A stretch of 18,948 bases of DNA from NCBI GenBank assembly GCA_035651635.1, contig DASRFK010000003.1, positions 1-18,948 of the forward strand, read 5' to 3'. This document shows positions 1 to 6,541 of this stretch, piece after piece (the stretch's first letter is position 1; each line of letters starts with the position of its first letter). The stretch is from JANXQE01 sp035651635. GTDB lineage: Bacteria; Verrucomicrobiota; Verrucomicrobiia; Limisphaerales; UBA8199. The notes below the pieces were generated by a model. The model saw nothing but the letters and a program-made list of their open reading frames with translations, made no database searches and was not told where the DNA came from. Made by a program: the position numbers and the translations under genes.

Positions 1-102
1 CGCGCGATGCGCCAACCGATCCAGCGTTGGCCGCGCAAAAAGCATCAGAAAAGTTCGACCGAGCCCCTTACCATATCAGTCCTCGAGGCAGCTGATGAAT
101 AA
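1..102 (+). CDS. Possible C-terminal tail of a gene entering from the left edge
   Basis: Frame 1 is open from the first base to a TAA at 100-102 and would encode about 33 residues, rich in Lys/Arg at first and ending in an acidic LEAADE tail. The stop lies just before the dispersed repeat at about 107-187, the same stop-then-repeat arrangement seen elsewhere in this window. With so few codons no family can be recognised, and an open frame of this length can occur by chance. If it is real, this gene would converge with the GspF-like gene that ends at 178. The call is tentative. Confidence 0.22.
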   Translation, partial: RAMRQPIQRWPRKKHQKSSTEPLTISVLEAADE

Positions 103-106
103 TTAC

Positions 107-187
107 CGAAAGGCATTAGCCTAAAGGCGGGACTCCAAACCCGGGCGCCCCACGCCCAACTGCGTTCTAAAACACGCTCAGAAGCCG
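107..187. repeat. Dispersed repeat, copy 1, at the 3' end of the GspF-like gene
   Basis: The 13-mer CTAAAGGCGGGAC at 121-133 recurs exactly at 6475-6487, and the following ~55 bases align with 6488-6541 at roughly three quarters identity by eye. Both copies have the same orientation relative to the minus-strand gene they follow, and both place that gene's TGA stop (178-180 here, 6535-6537 in copy 2) at the same end of the repeat. Copy 1 lacks the left inverted arm present in copy 2. It looks like a short interspersed palindromic element, not a gene. Function unknown. Confidence 0.6.
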
Positions 188-1179
188 CCCGCCGCCCCGA
201 TTTGGTTGAAGTAATCGGCCCAAAACCGAACGATCCGAAAAGCAATCATCAACATGATCACGAGATAGACGGCGCGGGGTGTCCAACGAGCCAACGCATG
301 GAGCTTGCGCGAGCCTTCTTCCTGGAAGTATCGATGAAGGCCACTCAACGTCTCGTCGAGTTTTCCGCTGACTTCGCCCGTGGCGTATTGATTGGCGAAC
401 AACGGAGGAAACTGAGAGGAAGTCCGGACGACTTCCGCCGGCGTTTGGCCCGACTCAACCAGGGGGCGCCAGGCTAGCACCGTCCGGCGTAGCGCCGGTG
501 AACCGCTGGCCGAGGCGGCCAGTTCCCACGCTTGAATGACTGTTACGCCGGCGTTGAGCAACGCTTCCAGTGCCGAGCAGAGGCGCGCCAGCGCCAGCTC
601 GCGCCGGGCCTTGCCCAGGATCGGCACCGGCCGGCACAAGCTTTCGATCCAACTGCGCCAGCGTTCCCCATGCTTTCCCTGGGCCGCGTAAATGAGACCC
701 AGCGCCAGGGCATAAAGCGGCAGGAGCACGCCAAGGGTCTGGGCCAGGTACACCACCCAATTGCCAGTCCGGAAGAATTGCGCAAAGGGCAGGATGAAGA
801 CCGCGAAGTGCAGCAGGAACGCCGGGTAAGCGAGGTCGCCGATGACCTGTCGAGCAAGCCGGGCCCGGTCGGTGTAATAATCGCCGAGCAGTCGAAAGCA
901 GCTGTCGAGCCGGCCGCTATGTTCACCGGCCTGCAACAGGGCCACGTCAAATTCGGGAATCCAGGAACCCAATGCGCGCATCGATTCGGTGAAGGTATAG
1001 CCTTGTGAAAGCCGCTCGATCAGACCGGCAATGCGCTGGCCGAAGGAGCGTGACGGAGGATTAGCTCGCAGATGCTCCAGGCCATTAAGCAATGGGACGC
1101 CCGACGCCGTCAATTGACCGAGCTGGTGGTAAAACTCAGCTCGCTGCGACATCTGCCCGGGCGTAAGGATAAGCGCCAT
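178..1179 (-). CDS. Type II secretion system F domain protein (GspF/PilC-like)
   Basis: This is a 333-residue polytopic inner-membrane protein of the GspF/PilC family, which forms the membrane platform that couples the assembly ATPase to pseudopilus or pilus growth. Two T2SF domains are visible, at about residues 13-130 and 195-315. Each has the family pattern of a helix with a short turn (TASGVPLLNGLEHL; LNAGVTVIQAWELA) and an E-x-SG-x-LD signature (AGEHSGRLD near 84-92, GEVSGKLDE near 268-276). Hydrophobic segments lie at about 118-137, 143-166 and 303-321. It is shorter than the usual ~400 residues because the N-terminal extension is missing. No GspE, GspG or other secretion gene lies within the window. 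The ATG at 1179 has no clear ribosome binding site, but the N-terminus matches the start of the domain. Its TGA stop abuts a repeat. Confidence 0.88.
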   Translation of the reverse strand: MALILTPGQMSQRAEFYHQLGQLTASGVPLLNGLEHLRANPPSRSFGQRIAGLIERLSQGYTFTESMRALGSWIPEFDVALLQAGEHSGRLDSCFRLLGDYYTDRARLARQVIGDLAYPAFLLHFAVFILPFAQFFRTGNWVVYLAQTLGVLLPLYALALGLIYAAQGKHGERWRSWIESLCRPVPILGKARRELALARLCSALEALLNAGVTVIQAWELAASASGSPALRRTVLAWRPLVESGQTPAEVVRTSSQFPPLFANQYATGEVSGKLDETLSGLHRYFQEEGSRKLHALARWTPRAVYLVIMLMIAFRIVRFWADYFNQIGAAGGF

Positions 1180-1253
1180 TGTGTGTGGCCGAGGAGCGGC
1201 AGCCGATCTTGGCCCTGATCAGAGCGAGGGGCAAGCGCGCAAGAGGCCCAAGC

Positions 1254-1352
1254 AAAAACCCGAAGGCCGAAATCCGGAGGCCGAAAGAGGCCCGAAATCC
1301 AAAATCCTAAACGACAGCCCGGGGCATTGATTCGGCCTTCTTTCGGATTTCG
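1254..1352 (-). terminator. Repeat-rich spacer with terminator-like inverted repeat downstream of trxA
   Basis: The 214-base gap between trxA and the GspF-like gene carries short iterations of the word GGCCGAAA/CCGAAATCC at 1259-1306 and an inverted counterpart at 1330-1352. A perfect 10-bp inverted repeat pairs 1262-1271 with 1331-1340. Read on the minus strand, its second arm is followed by GGG and five T residues (1254-1258). It could act as an intrinsic terminator for trxA, although the loop of about 59 bases is long and several smaller foldings compete. I recall this word family from verrucomicrobial spacers. No gene is seen here. Confidence 0.4.
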
Positions 1353-1393
1353 ACCTTAGCGACAGTTCACGCAGAAGGCCTTAGCGAGCTAAA

Positions 1394-1726
1394 CTAGGCC
1401 GCGAGCCGATCGAAACTAGCCTTGAGATCCTTCTTGCTGCGGAGCCCAACCAATTGTTCCGCAACCTGACCTTGCTTGAACAGCAACAAAGTCGGGATCG
1501 AGCGGATGCCGTATTGCGCGGCCAACTCCTGGTGCTCGTCGATGTTGACCTTGCCGATCCGAATCCGGCCATTGTACTCCTCGGCCAATTCGTCGAGAAT
1601 CGGCGCGAGCATTTTGCATGGGCCGCACCATTCGGCCCAGAAATCCACCAGGACCGGGAGTGTCGATTTGAGAACGTCGGCCTCAAAAGTGGCCTGAGTC
1701 AGAGTTTGGATATTGGGAGCTCCCAT
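1394..1726 (-). CDS. trxA: Thioredoxin
   Basis: This 110-residue cytosolic dithiol-disulfide oxidoreductase reduces protein disulfides using electrons from thioredoxin reductase. The active-site motif WCGPCK lies at about residues 33-38 within FWAEWCGPCK, and the cis-proline loop reads IRSIPTLLLFK. The length is normal for TrxA, with no signal peptide, and all core elements are present: VLVDFWA, LAEEYNGRIRIGKVNIDE, the cis-Pro loop and the C-terminal helix. The start is supported by an AGGA sequence five bases upstream of the ATG. It sits 62 bases downstream of the Pro/Ala-rich gene on the same strand and may be co-transcribed with it. Nothing in the sequence suggests impaired activity. Confidence 0.97.
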   Translation of the reverse strand: MGAPNIQTLTQATFEADVLKSTLPVLVDFWAEWCGPCKMLAPILDELAEEYNGRIRIGKVNIDEHQELAAQYGIRSIPTLLLFKQGQVAEQLVGLRSKKDLKASFDRLAA

Positions 1727-1788
1727 AAATTCCTAATGGGCTGGCGGAACTTGCAACGCAATTGCCCGACAGAGTAAGTCCGGAGTGC

Positions 1789-2214
1789 TCAGGTTGGCAG
1801 GATCCAGATGAGATACGCTGTGCTTCCGACCGCCGCCAGCCCGGCGACCGCTGCGGCGATAGCCAGAATGGTATCCGCCGGACTGAGCGTCGGGGCGGCA
1901 ACTACCGCGACGGGAGCTGGCCGAGGCGCGGGGGCCGGAGCCGTGGCTCGAGCGGCAGTTGGTGCCGCGGCGCCCACTCGAGGGGCTGCCGGCGCGGCAT
2001 GTGACGGGGCAGCCGTCGACAAAGCCGGAGCCGGGGCGGCTGCGGAGGCGGCAGTGGGCCCGCCCGGAGGCAAAGTGGGAAGCTTGATGGTTGGCGCAGC
2101 CGAAGGTTTGGGTGGCAGATTGATCCGGACGGTCTCCTTCTTAGGTTGGACTTTTCCGGTCTCCTTTTTCGGGGGAACCGCGCCACTGGGAATATTGGGA
2201 AGGTTTTCAGCCAT
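1789..2214 (-). CDS. Lys/Pro/Ala-rich protein with a C-terminal membrane anchor
   Basis: This 141-residue protein has no enzyme domain. The N-terminal ~45 residues are basic and proline-rich, with a repeated KKET element (PPKKETGKVQ, then QPKKETVRINLPPKP). Residues ~50-105 are a low-complexity Ala/Pro stretch that is probably disordered. The last ~28 residues form one hydrophobic segment (ILAIAAAVAGLAAVGSTAYLIW), suggesting a tail-anchored protein with its N-terminus in the cytoplasm. I associate the KKETVRI-LPPKP pattern with small verrucomicrobial proteins of unknown function; this is recollection, not a database result. The opposite strand is also open, but that reading is a glycine/alanine shadow without this organisation. 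It precedes trxA on the same strand. Function unknown. Confidence 0.7.
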   Translation of the reverse strand: MAENLPNIPSGAVPPKKETGKVQPKKETVRINLPPKPSAAPTIKLPTLPPGGPTAASAAAPAPALSTAAPSHAAPAAPRVGAAAPTAARATAPAPAPRPAPVAVVAAPTLSPADTILAIAAAVAGLAAVGSTAYLIWILPT

Positions 2215-2370
2215 ACTTCTTACAGGGGTTTTGGATCGAGCAATGAGCCGAACTCAAGCAGGCCTGCCCTAAGGCGCCTTGGTTCATCTGAATCATGGTC
2301 CGATCGCGATCCAAGCTTATTCGTTTTCCTCGCAGCAACCTACGGATCCGCCGGCCGAGTGTCAAACCCT

Positions 2371-2391
2371 TCTTTGTGCAATGCACAAAGA
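2371..2391. promoter_or_regulatory. Perfect palindrome upstream of the GH95 gene (candidate operator)
   Basis: TCTTTGTGC (2371-2379) and GCACAAAGA (2383-2391) form perfect 9-bp arms around a 3-base centre AAT, ending 38 bases before the GH95 ATG. Size and symmetry fit a dimeric transcription factor site, as LacI- or GntR-type regulators of sugar-use genes often have. No T-run follows, so it is not a typical terminator. No regulator gene is encoded nearby, so the binding protein cannot be named. An mRNA hairpin is the alternative. The rest of the 2215-2429 divergent spacer shows only a short AAGGCGCCTT palindrome at 2271-2280. Confidence 0.5.
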
Positions 2392-2429
2392 GACTGACGA
2401 AATGGGAGATCTGATTATGCTCTCGGCCC

Positions 2430-4775
2430 ATGAAACGAAACACACCTCTGCTCTGGTGCCTGCTCCTGGCCTGGGGACATCTTGCGGGCGCTGCTTTGGC
2501 CGAACCAGGGGACGCCCTGCGCCAAGCCGGACCGGCTGAGCCATTGAGTCTTTGGTATCGCGAACCGGCCCGCCGCTGGGTTGAGGCCCTGCCGGTCGGC
2601 AATGGACGCATCGGGGCGATGGTTTTTGGGGGCGTCAATCTGGAGCGATTGCAAGTTAACGAGGGCACGCTCTGGGCCGGCAGCCCCTACGACCCCGTGA
2701 ATCCCGACGCGTCACAGGCGCTGCCGGAAGTCCGACAACTTATTTTTGCGGGCAATTACAAGGAAGCAGACCGGCTGGTCGGCGCCAAGGTAATGGCCAA
2801 ACCCTTGCGCCAAATGCCATACGAGACTCTGGGTGATCTAACGCTGAGTTTCCCTGAACCCATCACAGCCTCAAATTATCGGCGGGAATTGAACCTGGAC
2901 ACAGCCGTGGCGACAGTGACATTTACGGCAAACGGGATTCGGTTCGTTCGAGAAGTATTCGCGAGCCCGGCCGATCAGGTGATTGCAATCCGCCTGAGTT
3001 CAGATCATAAGAGCGCGATTTCCTTTACGGCCACGTTTGCTTCGCCCCAGCAAGCCTCGGTCGCAACCAGCGCGGGCCCAACTTTGTGGCTTCGCGGCAT
3101 GAACGGCCAAGCCGACGGCATTAAAGGAGGGCTGAAGTTCCAGTCGGCGGTACGAGTGCTGGCGGAGGGGGGCAAAACTTCTTCAACCACCAACAGCATC
3201 AGCATACAACAGGCAAATTCAGTCGTGCTGCTGGTTGCGGCGGCGACCAGTTACAAGAGTTTCGAGGATACCACGGGGGACCCCGGTTTAGCGGTTGAGC
3301 AACGGCTGGCCTCCGCCGCTCGGAAAAACTTCAAGGGGCTCATGGCGGCCCATATCCGCGAGCACCAACGGTTGTTCCGCCGCGTCAAACTGGACTTGGG
3401 CACAAGTGATGCCGCCCGGCTGCCGACCAATGAACGGATTGCCGGCTTCGCTGAGGGCAAAGATCCGCAGTTGGCGGAACTGTACTTTCAGTTCGGACGT
3501 TACCTGCTTATCAGCAGTTCGCGGCCCGGGGGTCAGCCGGCGGCTTTGCAGGGCATCTGGAACGAGAGCATGAATCCGCCCTGGGGCGGCAAGTACACCA
3601 TCAATATCAACACCGAGATGAATTACTGGCCCGCCGAGTCGTGCAACCTGGCCGAATGCGTCGAGCCGTTAATTGGGATGGTCCAGGACCTGGCCAAAAC
3701 CGGAGCGCGAACCGCCCGGGAAATGTATGGCGCGCGCGGATGGGTGGTGCACCACAATACGGACCTGTGGCGAGCCAGCGCCCCGATTGACGGACCAGGC
3801 TGGGGCATGTGGCCCTGTGGCGGGGCCTGGCTTTGCTTGCACGTTTGGGACCATTATTTGTACAGCCAGGATCGGGAGTACCTGGCTAGTGTCTACCCTC
3901 TGCTGAAGGGCGCCTCGGAATTCTTTCTGGATACCTTGGTCGAAGAGCCCAGGCACCATTGGCTGGTTACCAATCCGTCGTTGTCACCGGAAAACCAGCA
4001 TCCTTACGGCGCGGCAGTTTGCGCCGGTCCCACCATGGATATGCAGATCCTGCGCGACCTGTTCACGAACACGATCACCGCCGCGGAGGTGCTGGGGGTG
4101 GACGCGCAACTGCGGCAAAAATTGTCCGAGGCACGCGGCCGGCTGGCGCCCAATCAGATTGGCAAAGCAGGACAGCTTCAAGAATGGCTTGAGGATTGGG
4201 ACCTCGAAGCGAGCGACATTCATCATCGCCATGTGTCCCATCTTTACGGACTGTTTCCGGGCCACGACATTACTTTGCGCGAAGATCCCGCCTTGGCGGC
4301 GGCAGTGAAGAAGTCACTGGAATTGCGTGGAGACAAAGCCACGGGATGGGCAACAGCCTGGCGGATCTGCCTGTGGACACACCTGGCCGATGGGAACCAC
4401 GCCTACGAAATCCTTCGATTCCTGCTTAGCCCGGAACGAACCTATCCGAATATGTTCGATGCCCATCCACCGTTCCAAATTGATGGGAACTTTGGGGGGG
4501 CCTGCGGCATTGCCGAAATGTTGCTCCAAAGCCGGCCAGGAGAGATCGAGTTGTTGCCGTCGCTGCCTTCCGCATGGCCGAATGGCAGCGTGAGCGGGCT
4601 TCGCGCCCGCGGTGGATTTGAAGTGGACGAGCAATGGAGAAACGGTAGGCTAACGGGCGCGACGATTCGTTCGCTCGGCGGCGGCCGGACGGGAGTGCGT
4701 TGTGGAACCGCAGTGCGGGAAGTCAAACTGAAAGCAGGCCAGGCGTTCCACTGGGACGGCCGCGCGGAGAACTGA
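2430..4775 (+). CDS. Glycoside hydrolase family 95 (alpha-L-fucosidase type), secreted
   Basis: This 781-residue GH95 enzyme belongs to an inverting family with alpha-1,2-L-fucosidase and alpha-L-galactosidase members that remove terminal sugars from xyloglucan, other plant glycans or host glycans. A signal peptide is clear (MKRNTPLLWCLLLAWGH, likely cleaved after AALA near residue 24). An N-terminal beta-domain (~37-290) opens with LWYREPARRW and LPVGNGRIGAMVFGG. The (alpha/alpha)6 barrel (~320-690) carries QGIWNE, the N-I-N pair at 392/394 in YTININTEMNYWPAE, LQEWLEDWD with Glu585, HRHVSHLYGLFPG, and Asp685 in FQIDGNFGG. These match the Asn pair and acidic residues described for Bifidobacterium bifidum AfcA. 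A beta C-terminal domain follows. The tannase-like gene follows after 35 bases, so the two probably form one operon. Exact sugar specificity cannot be read from sequence. Confidence 0.95.
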   Translation: MKRNTPLLWCLLLAWGHLAGAALAEPGDALRQAGPAEPLSLWYREPARRWVEALPVGNGRIGAMVFGGVNLERLQVNEGTLWAGSPYDPVNPDASQALPEVRQLIFAGNYKEADRLVGAKVMAKPLRQMPYETLGDLTLSFPEPITASNYRRELNLDTAVATVTFTANGIRFVREVFASPADQVIAIRLSSDHKSAISFTATFASPQQASVATSAGPTLWLRGMNGQADGIKGGLKFQSAVRVLAEGGKTSSTTNSISIQQANSVVLLVAAATSYKSFEDTTGDPGLAVEQRLASAARKNFKGLMAAHIREHQRLFRRVKLDLGTSDAARLPTNERIAGFAEGKDPQLAELYFQFGRYLLISSSRPGGQPAALQGIWNESMNPPWGGKYTININTEMNYWPAESCNLAECVEPLIGMVQDLAKTGARTAREMYGARGWVVHHNTDLWRASAPIDGPGWGMWPCGGAWLCLHVWDHYLYSQDREYLASVYPLLKGASEFFLDTLVEEPRHHWLVTNPSLSPENQHPYGAAVCAGPTMDMQILRDLFTNTITAAEVLGVDAQLRQKLSEARGRLAPNQIGKAGQLQEWLEDWDLEASDIHHRHVSHLYGLFPGHDITLREDPALAAAVKKSLELRGDKATGWATAWRICLWTHLADGNHAYEILRFLLSPERTYPNMFDAHPPFQIDGNFGGACGIAEMLLQSRPGEIELLPSLPSAWPNGSVSGLRARGGFEVDEQWRNGRLTGATIRSLGGGRTGVRCGTAVREVKLKAGQAFHWDGRAEN

Positions 4776-4810
4776 ATGCGTTGGATCAACCCGCAACACC
4801 CGGAATCAAC

Positions 4811-6325
4811 ATGAAAGCCAGGCTGTGGATCGTTCTTGCAACCGCCTGCGGGTTCGGAGCATTTGGCGCCGGCGCCACGAGCCACCTTAGCCTCGAGGAA
4901 CTTCGAGCCGTGCGGTTGCCGGACGTCCGGCTTGAATCCGCCGCTGTCACTACCCCGGACCAGCAGAAGAATCCCGCCGCCAGGACCTATGTCCAGGTTA
5001 AGGGAGTCATTGGCGGCACCATACGTTTCGAATTACTGCTGCCGGACCAGTGGAACGAGCGATTTGTGATGGGTGGAGGCGGCGGCTTTGTTGGCAGTAT
5101 CCAAAACGCGGCGCGTGATTCGGTGAATCGCGGGTTCGCCACGGTGGGAACCGACACCGGCCATGAGGCGGAGCCGGGATACCTGGCGACATGGGCGTTC
5201 AACAACGTGGAAGCACAGTTGAACTTTGGTTACCTGGCCGTTCACCGGACGGCCGAAGTGGCCCGCGCGTTGATTCGCGCTTATTATCGTGCTGACTCCA
5301 AATACTCGTACTTCATCGGCTGCTCGCGCGGAGGGGGCCAGGCAATGATGGAATCGCAACGCTACCCGCAGGATTTTGACGGCATTGTAGCCGGCGCGCC
5401 TGCGTTCAACTGGACAGGCTTTGGCGCCACTATGGTCGCCATCGCCAAGGCCCTTTATCCCGACCCCGGGCACTTGGAGAGCACGGTTCTAACGAAGGAA
5501 GTTCTGCAGAAGTTGCAACAGGCCATCCTCGAACAATGCGATGCCGAAGACGGCCTTAAAGATGGGATTATTCAGGACCCAGCTTCGGTGCATTTCCAAT
5601 TGGGAAAGGTCGAAGGGCTGACGGATGAGCAGCGTAACGCCATTGAATCGATTTACCTGGGCGCCTCCAAGGACCTGGCGCCGATGGGCCCGGGTTATCC
5701 CCGCGGGGCCGAGTGTGAACCGGATCAATGGATCGCCTGGTTGGTTGGCCCCATCCCACAGATGGTCGCCAAAGATCACGTCCCCGATCTGACGTTTGCT
5801 TTCGGAACCCAGGTGTTCAAATATCTCGTTTTTGACGATCCCGATTGGGATTACTCCAAGTACAATTTCTCGCATTTCGAGAAAGATACGCGCCTGGCCG
5901 CTTCTTTCCTGAATGCAACGGATCCTAAACTCGCGGGATTCAAAGCTCGAAACGGCAAGTTGATCCTGTGGCATGGTTGGGCTGACCCGGCCCTCCCCGC
6001 ACAGGCAACCGCCGATTACTATCAAAAAGTCCTGGCCTGGGACCCCGACGCCGCGCGGTATTGCCGGCTTTTTATGGTCCCCGGCTGCCTCCATTGCGGT
6101 GGCGGGCCCGGCGCCAGCGAAGTGGACTGGCTTTCGGTAATAGTAAATTGGACAGAAAAAGACCAGGCGCCGGACAAACTCGTCGCCGGCAAAACCGAAC
6201 ATGGAAAACGAGTCATGACCCGCCCGCTCTTTCCTTATCCTCAGCGGGCCATGTACAAAGGCACAGGAGATCCAAACAGCGCGGAGAGCTTTGAGCCGAA
6301 AGCGCCGGGGGAAAACCTGCGCTGA
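4811..6325 (+). CDS. Tannase/feruloyl esterase family hydrolase, secreted
   Basis: This 504-residue alpha/beta-hydrolase belongs to the tannase/feruloyl esterase family, which also includes MHETase-type enzymes and cleaves aromatic esters. The ATG at 4811 is chosen, although the frame is open further upstream, because it begins a good signal peptide (MKARLWIVLATACGF, cleavage near AGA-TS) and avoids overlap with the GH95 gene. The family CS-D-HC arrangement is intact: Cys171-Ser172 in GCSRGGGQAM, Asp392 in WHGWADPALP, and His428-Cys429 in CLHCGGG. Cys171 and Cys429 are expected to form the disulfide that clamps Ser and His. The oxyanion-side segment MGGGGGFVG is also present. Paired with GH95, it plausibly removes feruloyl or galloyl esters from plant material. 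The actual acyl substrate is unknown. Confidence 0.92.
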   Translation: MKARLWIVLATACGFGAFGAGATSHLSLEELRAVRLPDVRLESAAVTTPDQQKNPAARTYVQVKGVIGGTIRFELLLPDQWNERFVMGGGGGFVGSIQNAARDSVNRGFATVGTDTGHEAEPGYLATWAFNNVEAQLNFGYLAVHRTAEVARALIRAYYRADSKYSYFIGCSRGGGQAMMESQRYPQDFDGIVAGAPAFNWTGFGATMVAIAKALYPDPGHLESTVLTKEVLQKLQQAILEQCDAEDGLKDGIIQDPASVHFQLGKVEGLTDEQRNAIESIYLGASKDLAPMGPGYPRGAECEPDQWIAWLVGPIPQMVAKDHVPDLTFAFGTQVFKYLVFDDPDWDYSKYNFSHFEKDTRLAASFLNATDPKLAGFKARNGKLILWHGWADPALPAQATADYYQKVLAWDPDAARYCRLFMVPGCLHCGGGPGASEVDWLSVIVNWTEKDQAPDKLVAGKTEHGKRVMTRPLFPYPQRAMYKGTGDPNSAESFEPKAPGENLR

Positions 6326-6332
6326 CTAAAGT

Positions 6333-6390
6333 AGCGCGAAGCGCTGTTATCAAGTTTTTAGACGGCACGGCAAGCACCTGATAACTTGAT
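6333..6390. repeat. Two hairpins just after the tannase-like gene
   Basis: Eight bases after the stop codon, AGCGC-GAA-GCGCT (6333-6345) forms a 5-bp stem with a GAA loop. A second inverted repeat then pairs ATCAAGTT (6349-6356) with AACTTGAT (6383-6390), with an overlapping alternative GTTATCA (6346-6352)/TGATAAC (6379-6385). A five-T run occurs only inside the second loop (6355-6359). The pair may end the GH95-tannase transcript or be a palindromic repeat element like those around it. No gene is seen in 6326-6534. Confidence 0.4.
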
Positions 6391-6440
6391 GATAGTTACC
6401 GCCCCCAGGCATCTGAGCCCGTTTTAGAATTCGCTTTGGG

Positions 6441-6541
6441 GTCCCGCCTTTAGACGGCCCGGTGCCGAAACCGCCTAAAGGCGGGACTTCAAACTCAGGC
6501 GCCTATGGCCTGGCCTGTTCTTCAAAACGCGCTCTCAGGCC
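6441..6541. repeat. Dispersed repeat, copy 2, with 13-bp inverted arms, at the accC 3' end
   Basis: GTCCCGCCTTTAG (6441-6453) and CTAAAGGCGGGAC (6475-6487) are perfect 13-bp inverted arms around a 21-base loop that itself contains CGGC/GCCG. The sequence then continues to 6541 in parallel with copy 1 (121-187), including the GGCGCC block and an AAAAC-GC-CTC segment around the gene stop. The accC TGA (6535-6537) lies inside the conserved end. On the minus strand the hairpin is not followed by a T-run, so a simple intrinsic terminator is unlikely. A short palindromic mobile element is the best reading. Confidence 0.65.

Noticed and set aside
1808..2272. A 154-codon plus-strand Ala/Gly-rich open frame opposite the Pro/Ala-rich gene
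   Set aside because: It is low-complexity shadow coding; the minus-strand reading has a charged N-terminus, a repeated KKET motif and a C-terminal membrane segment and is preferred.
2231..2314. Inverted pair TTGGATCG (2231-2238)/CGATCCAA (2307-2314)
   Set aside because: The 8-bp arms are 68 bases apart with no supporting context; chance is a sufficient explanation.
4700..4810. Upstream in-frame extension of the tannase-like gene overlapping GH95
   Set aside because: The extension would place a hydrophilic stretch before the signal peptide; the ATG at 4811 starts directly with the signal sequence.
5489..6202. A 237-codon minus-strand open frame inside the tannase-like gene
   Set aside because: It is antisense to a gene with an intact signal peptide and catalytic motifs; no recognisable domain and no ribosome binding site.
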